Shown: positions 38,212 to 46,282 of the stretch, one piece after another
Position numbering within the stretch: position 1 is the first letter of the stretch
Layout: every line of letters starts with the position of its first letter
Source of the DNA: Burkholderiaceae bacterium
Lineage (GTDB): Bacteria > Pseudomonadota > Gammaproteobacteria > Burkholderiales > Burkholderiaceae_C
Length of the DNA: 64,000 bases
Direction of reading: 5' to 3'
Assembly: GCA_919902775.1 (NCBI GenBank)
Contig: CAKKRJ010000003.1
Coordinates: 248,001-312,000 of the forward strand
Position numbers and translations under genes: made by a program
The notes under the pieces: model-generated
What the model was told of the DNA's origin: nothing
The model's database searches: none
The model's input: only the letters and a program-made list of their open reading frames with translations

Positions 38212-38919
38212 TCAGTGCTGTGCCTGGCCTTCGAAGGCCGGGAACAACAGGTTGTTTTCGAGGTGGATGTGATTGATCAGGTCTTCGGTCAGGCGGGCCG
38301 TGCCGGCGTACAGCGCTTGCCAGGTGTTGCAGGCCCCGGCGGGTGGCTGGTGCTGCGTTGTCAGCTCGGCCAGCCGCTCCAGTTGCGCGCCATGGCTCAC
38401 ATGCTCGTGGCGCATCATGCCGATCGGGTGCACCACCATCGGGTGGCCGCCTTGCTTGAGCAGCGGGAACAGGATCTGTTCTTCTTTGGCCATGTGCTCC
38501 AGCAATTCTTGTTCCATGGTTTCCAGTTGCTGGGCCAGACCGTTCGGCACCTGGGGGTGGTCGCGGTGCACGGCTTCCACGCGACGCGCCATGCGGATGA
38601 GTTCGGGCAGTTGCTGGCGGTGCACCTCGTGGTAGCGCTGCAGGATGTGATCGATCAAGTCGCTGGCCGACGGGGCAGGAGGCAGCTTGTCGGTGTGCTC
38701 CAGCGCGTTCAGCGCTTGCAGCACCTCGTCGGTGTCCAGACCTTTTTCGGCGCAGGCTTTGGCCAGTGACTGTTGGCCGCCGCAGCAAAAATCCAGCTTC
38801 AGTTTGCGAAAGATGGCGGTGGCCCCGGGGATTTGCACGGCCAGCGAGCCAATGCTTTGCTGGGCTTGGCCTGCTTGTCCAGCTTGGGCGGTGGTGGGGT
38901 GCGCAGCGAGGTGGGTCAT
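38212..38919 (-). CDS. ytfE: Iron-sulfur cluster repair di-iron protein RIC (YtfE/ScdA)
   Basis: A 235-residue protein that repairs Fe-S clusters damaged by nitric oxide. The N-terminal ScdA_N domain has KLDFCCGGQQSLAKAC, and the C-terminal hemerythrin-like domain supplies di-iron ligands (YHEVHRQQLPE, MAKEEQILFPLL, MRHEHVSHG, HIHLENNLLFPAF). The ATG at 38919 has an AAGGAAAACCC leader. Two NsrR-like sites lie in the 160-base divergent gap before it, which fits NO-dependent expression. It is followed by the nitronate monooxygenase-like gene in the same direction. Confidence 0.93.
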   Translation of the reverse strand: MTHLAAHPTTAQAGQAGQAQQSIGSLAVQIPGATAIFRKLKLDFCCGGQQSLAKACAEKGLDTDEVLQALNALEHTDKLPPAPSASDLIDHILQRYHEVHRQQLPELIRMARRVEAVHRDHPQVPNGLAQQLETMEQELLEHMAKEEQILFPLLKQGGHPMVVHPIGMMRHEHVSHGAQLERLAELTTQHQPPAGACNTWQALYAGTARLTEDLINHIHLENNLLFPAFEGQAQH

Positions 38920-38931
38920 GGGTTTTCCTTG

Positions 38932-38954
38932 AATGTGCATTGAAAATGAATCTA
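38932..38954. promoter_or_regulatory. Candidate NsrR operator, site 1 (upstream of ytfE)
   Basis: The element matches the 11-1-11 NsrR inverted repeat (AANATGCATTT / AAATGCATNTT) closely: the left arm reads AATGTGCATTG and the right arm AAATGAATCTA. Against the E. coli consensus I count 18 of 23 positions. It starts 13 bases upstream of the ytfE ATG. Confidence 0.6.
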
Positions 38955-38963
38955 TTATCAGAG

Positions 38964-38986
38964 AAGATTCATGTTGCGTGCATATT
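38964..38986. promoter_or_regulatory. Candidate NsrR operator, site 2
   Basis: A second NsrR-like element with the left arm AAGATTCATGT and right arm GTGCATATT, 16 of 23 positions by my count, with most mismatches near the centre. It lies 9 bases from site 1 in the gap between ytfE (minus) and the acyl-CoA dehydrogenase gene (plus). Confidence 0.45.
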
Positions 38987-39081
38987 TTCATCAGGTGGCC
39001 CAGGTTTGGCTATCCCTCCAAAGCAGGATGGTGTTTTGGCGACGGTGCAGGCACGCTGTGGGATCTGTCAGGAGAAGTCAC

Positions 39082-40407
39082 ATGGATTTTTCGCCGTCCC
39101 CCCAAGCGCGCCAATGGCACGCGCGCTTGCAAGCGTTCATAGATCGGTACTTGCTGCCCTACAACGCGGCGTGGCACCAGTCGGTCAAACACGGTGAGTT
39201 TCCACCCCCGTTCATGGGCGACTTGCAGGCGCTGGCGCAGGAAGAGGGCTTGTGGAATTTGTTTTTGCCCGGCTTGAAGCCGGACGAGCCCGGCACCGGT
39301 TTGTGCCACCTGGACTACGCCCCCCTGGCTGAAACCATGGGCCGCTTGCCCTGGGCGGCCGAAGTGTTCAATTGCAACGCCCCCGACAGCGGCAACATGG
39401 AGTTGCTGCACCGTTTTGCCAATGCAGCGCAGCGGGCACAGTGGCTGGCGCCTTTGTTGCACGGGCAGATCCGCTCGGCGTTTGCCATGTCCGAGCCCGA
39501 CGTGGCCTCGTCTGACCCGACCAATTTGCAAACCACGCTGCGCTCGGACGGCGATGACTGGGTGCTGAACGGGCGCAAATGGTTCATCACGGGCGCGGCG
39601 CACCCGCATTGCAAACTGCTGATCGTCATGTGCAAAAACGAAGGCCCATCGGGGCTGGCCGGACCAGACGCGGCGCCTGCCTGGACGCCCGCGCAAGTCG
39701 CGCACCACCAGCACAGCATGGTGCTGGTGCCCATGGACACGCCCGGGGTAGAGGTGCTGCGCAACATCCCGGTGGTGCACCACCTGGCGCCCGAAGGGCA
39801 TTGCGAAATGGTGTTTCGCCAGGTGCGCATCCCCAAGGACCATTTGCTGGGCGGCTGGGGTCAGGGCTTTGCCATGGCGCAGGCGCGCCTGGGGCCGGGG
39901 CGAGTGCACCACTGCATGCGCACCATCGGCCAATGCGAGCTGGCGCTGGAGATGGCGACAGAACGCGCACTGGAGCGCACCGTCTTTGGCAAACATTTGT
40001 CCGACCAGTCGAACGTGCAGGACTGGCTGGCCGAGTCGCGGCTGGAGATCGACCAGGCGCGGCTGTTGGTGCTCAAGACGGCCTGGATGCTGGACCGTGG
40101 CGATGCGCCTGCTGCCGAGCTGCGGGCCCAGGTCTCGGGCATCAAGGTGGTGGCGGCGCGTCTGCAAACCCGCGTGGTCGACCGTGCCATGCAGGTGTTC
40201 GGCGCCATGGGCCTCTCGCCCGACACGCCCTTGGCTTATTTTTGGACCTGGGGCCGCGCCATGCACCTGATGGATGGCCCGGACGAAGTGCATCTGCGCA
40301 CCCTGGCCCGGCATGAGCTGCACAAGGCGCGCGAGCGCATGGGAAAAACCGCTGCTTACTTCACCACGCCCGAGCAAATGCGCGCCGAGCCGCATGTGTC
40401 GGCCTGA
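39082..40407 (+). CDS. Acyl-CoA dehydrogenase family protein
   Basis: A 441-residue flavoenzyme of the acyl-CoA dehydrogenase family, closest in form to the ACAD10/11-like group. Landmarks are FAMSEPDVASSDPTNLQTT, LNGRKWFITGAAHPHCK, GPGRVHHCMRTIGQCELALE, and the C-terminal VFGAMGLSPDTPLAYFW. The ATG at 39082 has a CAGGAGAAGTCAC ribosome site, while a frame from 38971 runs through the candidate NsrR region and is not likely. It is divergent from ytfE. Its acyl substrate is unknown and a link to nitrosative stress would be inference only. Confidence 0.9.
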   Translation: MDFSPSPQARQWHARLQAFIDRYLLPYNAAWHQSVKHGEFPPPFMGDLQALAQEEGLWNLFLPGLKPDEPGTGLCHLDYAPLAETMGRLPWAAEVFNCNAPDSGNMELLHRFANAAQRAQWLAPLLHGQIRSAFAMSEPDVASSDPTNLQTTLRSDGDDWVLNGRKWFITGAAHPHCKLLIVMCKNEGPSGLAGPDAAPAWTPAQVAHHQHSMVLVPMDTPGVEVLRNIPVVHHLAPEGHCEMVFRQVRIPKDHLLGGWGQGFAMAQARLGPGRVHHCMRTIGQCELALEMATERALERTVFGKHLSDQSNVQDWLAESRLEIDQARLLVLKTAWMLDRGDAPAAELRAQVSGIKVVAARLQTRVVDRAMQVFGAMGLSPDTPLAYFWTWGRAMHLMDGPDEVHLRTLARHELHKARERMGKTAAYFTTPEQMRAEPHVSA

Positions 40408-40460
40408 ATGCAGAGTGCTGAATTTTTGAACCGTTTTGATTGTGTGAAGGAAATACCCCC

Positions 40461-42944
40461 ATGAACCGTCCCGCAGAAGCCCCCCAGTTGTCGGGCGCTT
40501 TGCCGCCCATGCCGCCGCAGCCCATCAGCACCGATGTGCTGAAAGAAAAATACCTCAAGGCCGACGAAAGCAGCGCCAATGAATTGTTTGACCGCGTGGC
40601 GCGGGCCCTGGCCAGCGTTGAAAAGCCCGAGTTGCGTGCCGAATACGAGCAGAAGTTCCGGCGCAATCTGGAAGCCGGCGCGATTGGCGCGGGCCGCATC
40701 ATGAGCGCGGCGGGTACCGGCATCCAGGCCACCTTGATCAACTGTTTTGTGCAGCCCGTGGGCGACTGCATTCAGGGCCGTGACGAGGGCGGCTACCCCG
40801 GCATTTACGAAGCGCTGCGCGAGGCCGCCGAAACCATGCGCCGAGGCGGTGGTGTGGGCTACGACTTTTCCCGCATCCGGCCCAAGGGCGCGCGGGTCAA
40901 GGGCACGGCGTCCACGGCCTCCGGGCCGTGCAGCTACATCAATGTGTTTGACCAGTCCTGCGCCACGGTGGAAAGCGCGGGCGCGCGGCGCGGCGCGCAA
41001 ATGGGCGTGCTGCGCATCGACCACCCGGACGTGATGGAGTTCATCACCGCCAAACGCACACCGGGGCGCTGGAACAATTTCAATGTGTCGGTGGGCGTGA
41101 GCGATGCGTTCATCGAAGCGGTGCAACAAGGCCGCCACTGGGATTTGGTGCACCCCGCCCAACCCGGGCAAGACCTCATGGAAAAAGGCGCACGCCAGCG
41201 CGAAGACGGCCAATGGGTGTACCAGAGCCTGCCCGCGCAAGAGTTGTGGGACACCATCATGCGGTCGGCCTACGACTTTGCCGAGCCGGGCATTTTGTTT
41301 TTGGACCAGATCAACCGCGACAACAACCTGCGCGCCATCGAGTCGATCAGCGCGACCAATCCTTGTGGCGAACAACCCTTGCCGCCTTATGGCTGCTGCG
41401 ACCTGGGGCCGGTGATTTTGCCGCGCTTTGTGCGCCAGCCGTTTGGCCATGGCGGTGACGCTGCGTTTGACTTCGACGCCTTTGCCCACAGCGTGGGCCT
41501 GCAGGTGCGCGCGCTGGACAACGTGCTGGACCTGACCCACTGGCCCTTGCCCGAGCAGCAAGAAGAGGCCCGGGTCAAGCGCCGCATTGGCGTGGGCTTC
41601 ACCGGTTTGGGCGATGCCCTGGTGATGCTGGGCCTGCGCTACGACGCCGCCGAGGGGCGCGAGATGGCGCAGCAAATTGCGCGGTGCATGCGCGATGCGG
41701 CCTACACCGCCTCGGTGGCGCTGGCACGAGAGAAGGGTGCGTTCGAGCTGTTGGACGCCGATGCCTATCTGGCCGAGGGCACCTTCGCCAGCCGCCTGCC
41801 CGAAGCGCTGAAGGCCGACATCCGTGCCCACGGCATCCGCAACAGCCACCTGTTGTCGATCGCCCCCACCGGCACGGTGAGTCTGGCCTTTGCAGACAAT
41901 GCATCGAACGGCATCGAGCCGGCGTTTTCCTGGACTTACACCCGCAAAAAGCGCGAGGCCGATGGCACGCGCAGCGAATACCAGGTGCAAGACCACGCCT
42001 GGCGTCTGTACCAGGCCTTGGGGGGCGACACCGCCCATCTGCCGCCGGCCTTTGTGGGGGCCATGGACATGAGCGCCGACGCGCACATCGCCATGATGCA
42101 AGCCGTGCAGCCTTTTGTGGACACCGCCATTTCCAAAACGGTGAACGTGCCCGCCGATTACCCGTATGAAGACTTCAAGGGCCTGTACCTGCAGGCCTGG
42201 CGCTCGGGTCTGAAGGGCCTGGCCACTTACCGACCGAACGCGATCTTGGGTTCGGTGTTGGCGTTGACGCCGGCGCCTGTAGAGTGCCCAGTCGAAGCGC
42301 CTTCTTCTTTTGCAACGGCAACGGCAGACCCGATGCGCACCGTCATCGAAAGCCGCCCCAAAGGCGCCCTGGATGCGGTGGCTGAGAAGATTGAGTACTG
42401 GACCCACGAAGGGCACAAGACGCTGTACCTGATCGTGTCCTTTTTGCCTGTGCCACGGGCCGATGGTCGGGGCAGCGTCGACCGGGCCATCGAGTTTTTC
42501 ATGCCGGTGGGCCAAAGCGGCGAGTCGCAGCAATGGATCACGGCCAGCATGCGGTTGTTGTCACTGGCCGCGCGTGGCGGCTTTCTGGAGCGTGCCTTGA
42601 GCGACCTGTGCAAAGTGGCCTGGGATCGTGGCCCCGTTCGCCATGGTCACAAAGTGCGCGAAGACGGTACCCGCATTCCGCTGTGGCATGACTCGGAGGT
42701 GGCCGCGATCGCATATGCCGTGCAGAACATTCTGGCGTTGCGGGCACAACGCAACGCGCTGTCCGAGCAACTGCCCTTGCCTTTGGCGAGCAGCGAAGAC
42801 CTCCCGTCCTTCACCGCTGCCGAGCGCACCGGCGGGGGTGTCATGGCCGGGAAAAAATGCCCCGATTGCGGTGCGCACGCGGTCATCCGCAAGGATGGTT
42901 GCGACTACTGCACCCAGTGCGGCTTTGTGGGCACTTGTGGGTGA
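40461..42944 (+). CDS. nrdJ: Adenosylcobalamin-dependent (class II) ribonucleoside-diphosphate reductase
   Basis: An 827-residue oxygen-independent reductase that makes deoxyribonucleotides. It shows ATLINCFVQPVGD with the first redox Cys, MRRGGGVGYDFSRIRPKGA, and SATNPCGEQPLPPYGCCDLG holding the thiyl-radical Cys. The C-terminal zinc-ribbon-like tail CPDCGAHAVIRKDGCDYCTQ is present, ending CGFVGTCG. Single-chain form and the tail fit NrdJ rather than class I. It would allow DNA synthesis during anaerobic nitrate growth. The ATG at 40461 is preceded by GAAGGAAATA. Confidence 0.93.
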   Translation: MNRPAEAPQLSGALPPMPPQPISTDVLKEKYLKADESSANELFDRVARALASVEKPELRAEYEQKFRRNLEAGAIGAGRIMSAAGTGIQATLINCFVQPVGDCIQGRDEGGYPGIYEALREAAETMRRGGGVGYDFSRIRPKGARVKGTASTASGPCSYINVFDQSCATVESAGARRGAQMGVLRIDHPDVMEFITAKRTPGRWNNFNVSVGVSDAFIEAVQQGRHWDLVHPAQPGQDLMEKGARQREDGQWVYQSLPAQELWDTIMRSAYDFAEPGILFLDQINRDNNLRAIESISATNPCGEQPLPPYGCCDLGPVILPRFVRQPFGHGGDAAFDFDAFAHSVGLQVRALDNVLDLTHWPLPEQQEEARVKRRIGVGFTGLGDALVMLGLRYDAAEGREMAQQIARCMRDAAYTASVALAREKGAFELLDADAYLAEGTFASRLPEALKADIRAHGIRNSHLLSIAPTGTVSLAFADNASNGIEPAFSWTYTRKKREADGTRSEYQVQDHAWRLYQALGGDTAHLPPAFVGAMDMSADAHIAMMQAVQPFVDTAISKTVNVPADYPYEDFKGLYLQAWRSGLKGLATYRPNAILGSVLALTPAPVECPVEAPSSFATATADPMRTVIESRPKGALDAVAEKIEYWTHEGHKTLYLIVSFLPVPRADGRGSVDRAIEFFMPVGQSGESQQWITASMRLLSLAARGGFLERALSDLCKVAWDRGPVRHGHKVREDGTRIPLWHDSEVAAIAYAVQNILALRAQRNALSEQLPLPLASSEDLPSFTAAERTGGGVMAGKKCPDCGAHAVIRKDGCDYCTQCGFVGTCG

Positions 42945-42993
42945 CCATCAGGGGCAAAGCGCGGAGGGAGCCGTGGTGGGCCGCTCAGCACAT

Positions 42994-43004
42994 AAAATGC
43001 ATCC
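42994..43004 (+). promoter_or_regulatory. NsrR-like half site before nsrR
   Basis: AAAATGCATCC matches the right arm of the NsrR repeat at nearly every base, about 50 bases upstream of the nsrR ATG. The left arm is not recognisable, so this is only a half site. Autoregulation is possible. Confidence 0.35.
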
Positions 43005-43052
43005 AAACTGAATATTTGAGGCATCCTCCTCCAGAACTAGGACTTCAGAACG

Positions 43053-43541
43053 ATGCGATTGACCCACTGGACCGACTACAGTCTGCGTGTGCTGATGTAT
43101 TGTGCGCAATGCGAGGTGCAACAAAGCGTTGCGACCATCCAGGCGATTGCAGACCAACACGGCATTTCCAAAAGCCATCTGACCAAAATTGTCATGACGC
43201 TGGCGGCGGATGGCTATTTGCAAACCAGCCGGGGGCGTGGCGGCGGCATCCGTTTGGGGCGGCCTGCAGCGCAGATCGTGTTGGGCGAGGTGGTGCGCAA
43301 GACCGAGACTGATTTTCAGATGGTCGAATGCTTTGGCGAAGGACAAAGCCATTGTGCTTTGCTGCCAGCGTGCCACCTGAAGCAATTGTTGGCGCAGGCA
43401 CTGGAAGCTTTTTTTGCCACACTGGATGGCGTGACCCTGGCCGATTTGATGAACACCACACCCACCCCACTGCCGGCGCTGCAACCCCTGACCTTCAGGT
43501 CGAGGGCCGCCCGCTCAGGCCAGAAGGCCGCTGCGGCATGA
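43053..43541 (+). CDS. nsrR: NsrR, nitric-oxide-sensing Rrf2 family repressor
   Basis: A 162-residue Rrf2 regulator. It starts MRLTHWTDYSLRVLMYCA, with the recognition helix in HGISKSHLTKIVMTLAADGY and the wing SRGRGGGIRLGRPA. Cys93, Cys101 and Cys107 match the three cluster ligands of NsrR, whose Fe-S cluster reacts with NO. The protein would derepress NO-defence genes such as ytfE. Its stop codon overlaps the start of narX (ATGA), an arrangement that ties NO sensing and nitrate sensing into one transcript. Confidence 0.93.
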   Translation: MRLTHWTDYSLRVLMYCAQCEVQQSVATIQAIADQHGISKSHLTKIVMTLAADGYLQTSRGRGGGIRLGRPAAQIVLGEVVRKTETDFQMVECFGEGQSHCALLPACHLKQLLAQALEAFFATLDGVTLADLMNTTPTPLPALQPLTFRSRAARSGQKAAAA

Positions 43542-45439
43542 GACACACCGCCTCCCTGTCTGCCAAATTGGTGCGCATTGGTGCGGGCTTGCTGGTGATC
43601 GCCTTGATCTCGATCGGCCTGACCTTGTGGGTTACCTGGAAGCTCAGCGGGGGCGCTGCCGCCTTGAACGAAGCCGGTCGCATGCGCATGCAGACCTGGC
43701 GCTTGACCAGTGAAGTGCAGGCGCAGTTGTCACCCGCAGAAATCGAGGCATTGACCCAGGAGTTTGACCGCAGCATGGCCATGCTGAAGCGGGGGGATGC
43801 CAGTCGCCCCCTGTTTGTGCCGTGGGACGACCGGGTCAGGCAGCGTTACAGCGAAGTGGAAACCATCTGGCAAAACCAGAAAACACGGTTTCTGGCGCGC
43901 CCACCGCTCGACCATGCCAGTCTGGTGCTGCACGCCAATACCTTCCTGACGGCGATTGACCGTTTTGTGCTCGCCATCGAAGTCCAGCTGGCCGGCTTGA
44001 CCGCGATCCTCAATTTGTTCCAGTTCGTGATGATGGCGCTGGCCATTGGCGGTGCGGTCATCATGCTCTACACGGGCTACATGTATGTGATCAACCCTTT
44101 GGGCAATCTGCGCGATGGCTTGCGCAAAATCGAGTCGGCCCAGTTTTCAACGCGGGTGGATGTCGCCTCCAACGACGAATTCGGCCAGGTGGCCTCGGGC
44201 TTCAACCGCATGGCCGCGACGCTGCAGTCGCTGTATGGCAACCTCGAAGCCCAGGTGGCGGCCAAGACCCAGCGCATTGCAGCACAAAAAGAACGGCTGG
44301 AAGCCTTGTACAGCGTCAGCGCCTTTCTGGCGCAGGCCAATGACCTGAACGAGCTGGCCCAGGGCTTTGCCCAGCGCGTGCGGCACCTGATGAAAGCCGA
44401 CGCGCTGGCCTTGCGCTGGTCGGGCGAGGATGCCTCCAAATTTTTGCTGCTGGCGTCCGATGAGTTTCCGCAATTCATGCAGGAAGAAGAAAAATGCCTG
44501 ATGGCTGGGGCCTGTGCCTGTGGCCAGCCCCAGCCGAATGCCCGCACGCGGGTCATTCCGATCGTGAGCAGCGACGTGGCCCCCTTGCAGCATTGTTCCC
44601 ACATCGGTTATGAAAGCATGATCTCGGTGCCTGTGCGCATGCACAACAAGGTGTTGGGTGAAATCAACCTGTTCTACAAAACCCAGATCAGTTTGTCGGC
44701 CGAGGAGTTTGAGCTGGTGGACACCCTGGCCAGCCACTTGGGCACGGCGGTGGAAGGTCTGCGCGCCGTGGTGCTGGACCGCGAAGCAGCCATTGCCGGG
44801 GAGCGGTCGTTGCTGGCACGTGAGTTGCACGACTCCATCGCACAGTCGCTGGCCTTTCTGAAAATCCAGGTGCAGCTGTTGCGCACGGCCATTGCCAAAA
44901 ATGACGACACCAAGACCTCCACAGCGCTGGGGGAACTCGACAGCGGCTTGAAGGAAAGCATTGCCGATGTGCGCGAGTTGCTGTTGCACTTCCGCACCCG
45001 CACCCAAGCCGACGACATTGACCGTGCCGTGCAGGAAACCTTGCAGAAATTCCAGCACCAGACCGGCTTGCAGGTCAGCCGCAAAGTGACCGGTGAGGGC
45101 CTGCCTTTGCCCCAGGACGTGCAGATCCATGTCTTGCACGTTTTGCAGGAAGCCTTGTCCAACGTGCGCAAACATGCCGGGGCGCAAGCGGTCGAAATCG
45201 AGATCCACAAGGGCGAACCCTGGCGCTTTCTGGTGCGCGACGACGGTGTGGGCTTTGATGCAGACCGCAACCGCAGTGAAGTGCAGGTTGGCTTGAAAAT
45301 CATGCGCGAGCGTGCCGATCAAATTGGGGCCTCGGTCGATGTGCGCTCCGCGCCAGGAGAGGGGACCACGGTCACGCTGCGCGTGCCTACCCACGCGCAT
45401 CCCAAAATCAACCCAGCCCAGACAGCGACCCTGTCGTGA
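43538..45439 (+). CDS. narX: NarX-type nitrate/nitrite sensor histidine kinase
   Basis: A 633-residue inner-membrane kinase. After helix 1 comes the P-box NEAGRMRMQTWRL, then a periplasmic nitrate-binding domain, a second helix (FQFVMMALAIGGAVIMLYTG) and a HAMP domain. A central GAF-like module has a Cys group (KCLMAGACACGQ and QHCSHIG). The transmitter has RELHDSIAQSLAFLKIQ with the phospho-His and DDGVGFD. It reports nitrate to NarL, encoded next with an overlapping start. The ATG at 43538 overlaps the nsrR stop; a frame open from 43328 lies inside nsrR. Confidence 0.93.
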   Translation: MRHTASLSAKLVRIGAGLLVIALISIGLTLWVTWKLSGGAAALNEAGRMRMQTWRLTSEVQAQLSPAEIEALTQEFDRSMAMLKRGDASRPLFVPWDDRVRQRYSEVETIWQNQKTRFLARPPLDHASLVLHANTFLTAIDRFVLAIEVQLAGLTAILNLFQFVMMALAIGGAVIMLYTGYMYVINPLGNLRDGLRKIESAQFSTRVDVASNDEFGQVASGFNRMAATLQSLYGNLEAQVAAKTQRIAAQKERLEALYSVSAFLAQANDLNELAQGFAQRVRHLMKADALALRWSGEDASKFLLLASDEFPQFMQEEEKCLMAGACACGQPQPNARTRVIPIVSSDVAPLQHCSHIGYESMISVPVRMHNKVLGEINLFYKTQISLSAEEFELVDTLASHLGTAVEGLRAVVLDREAAIAGERSLLARELHDSIAQSLAFLKIQVQLLRTAIAKNDDTKTSTALGELDSGLKESIADVRELLLHFRTRTQADDIDRAVQETLQKFQHQTGLQVSRKVTGEGLPLPQDVQIHVLHVLQEALSNVRKHAGAQAVEIEIHKGEPWRFLVRDDGVGFDADRNRSEVQVGLKIMRERADQIGASVDVRSAPGEGTTVTLRVPTHAHPKINPAQTATLS

Positions 45440-45444
45440 CGCCC

Positions 45445-46140
45445 ATGACTGAACCTATTGCGCTTTTGGTGGTCGATGACCACACCTTGTTTCGCCGCGG
45501 CCTGATCGCCTTGCTGTCCCAGGACGAGCGCTTTCGTGTGGTGGGCGAAGCCGGCGATGTGGGCGAAGCCCTGCGTGTGCTGGGCAAAACCAGCCCTGAC
45601 TTGATGCTGCTCGACAACCATTTGCCGGGCGTGAAAGGGGTGGATGCCATCGGGGCTTTGAAGGCGGTTTGTCCTGAACTGCGCATCCTCATGCTCACCG
45701 TGAGCGAGGACGAAGAGGATTTGTCCACGGCGTTGCAAAACGGCGCTGACGGGTATTTGCTCAAGACCTCGGAGTCGGACCAATTGTGTGATGCGTTGGT
45801 CCAGGTGCACGAAGGTCAATCGGTCATCAGCCCGGCCATGTTGAACAAGCTGGTCTCGGGTTTGCGCCAACCCGCCAACACCGTGCCTGCGGCCTTGGTT
45901 GCTATAGAGGTGGCGCCGTCCATGCGGGCGCAGGCGGCGCAGCAACTGGACAAGCTCTCGCCGCGCGAAAAAGACATCTTTTTGTTGATCGCCAAGAGCA
46001 TGAGCAACAAACAGATCGCCCGCGACCTGGACATCGCAGAGACCACCGTGAAGATCCACATCCAGCACATTTTCAAAAAGATGGATTTGACCTCCCGCGT
46101 TCAGATCGCCATTTTTGCGGCCACACATGGTTTGAATTGA
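45445..46140 (+). CDS. narL: NarL-type nitrate/nitrite response regulator
   Basis: A 231-residue regulator. The receiver domain has VVDDHTLFRRGL, Asp in LMLLDNHLPG and Lys in YLLKTSES. The C-terminal LuxR-type helix-turn-helix is LSPREKDIFLLIAKSMSNKQ with ETTVKIHIQHIFKKM. A GTG at 45436 overlapping the narX stop is an alternative start. It should activate the nar genes downstream when phosphorylated by NarX. Its stop codon lies within an FNR box, and a strong terminator follows 27 bases on. Confidence 0.93.
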   Translation: MTEPIALLVVDDHTLFRRGLIALLSQDERFRVVGEAGDVGEALRVLGKTSPDLMLLDNHLPGVKGVDAIGALKAVCPELRILMLTVSEDEEDLSTALQNGADGYLLKTSESDQLCDALVQVHEGQSVISPAMLNKLVSGLRQPANTVPAALVAIEVAPSMRAQAAQQLDKLSPREKDIFLLIAKSMSNKQIARDLDIAETTVKIHIQHIFKKMDLTSRVQIAIFAATHGLN

Positions 46141-46150
46141 TCCACATCAA
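46137..46150. promoter_or_regulatory. FNR/Anr box upstream of narK
   Basis: TTGATCCACATCAA is an exact match to the FNR consensus TTGAT-N4-ATCAA. It overlaps the narL stop codon and lies about 140 bases before the first narK ATG. Oxygen-limited activation of the narK-narGHJI operon is the likely role. Confidence 0.7.
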
Positions 46151-46166
46151 CCGGGGTAGTTCCTAG

Positions 46167-46199
46167 GGAGGATGGAGGCGGGATCTCCATCCTCCTTTT
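46167..46199 (+). terminator. Rho-independent terminator after narL
   Basis: GGAGGATGGAG (46167-46177), a 7-base loop and CTCCATCCTCC (46185-46195) form a perfect 11-base-pair stem followed by TTTT. It separates nsrR-narX-narL from the narK operon. Confidence 0.8.
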
Positions 46200-46263
46200 G
46201 CTTTGGGGGGTGATGACCTTCTGGTGGATACCCAAAGCGGCGCCAAAAAACCACACTCAGTGC

Positions 46264-46270
46264 ATGAGTA
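46264..46270 (-). promoter_or_regulatory. NarL-type heptamer near narK
   Basis: ATGAGTA on the plus strand is the complement of TACTCAT, an exact match to the NarL heptamer TACYYMT. It lies 13 bases before the narK ATG, which is close for an activator site. Single heptamers occur by chance. Confidence 0.25.
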
Positions 46271-46282
46271 TGGAGAACTGAA

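Noticed and set aside
39010..40395. A 461-codon minus-strand frame across the acyl-CoA dehydrogenase
   Set aside because: It is antisense to a well-supported gene and would run through the leader of that gene.
40356..42533. A 725-codon open frame on the minus strand across nrdJ
   Set aside because: It is antisense to a complete class II reductase with all motifs, and its composition is typical of a shadow frame.
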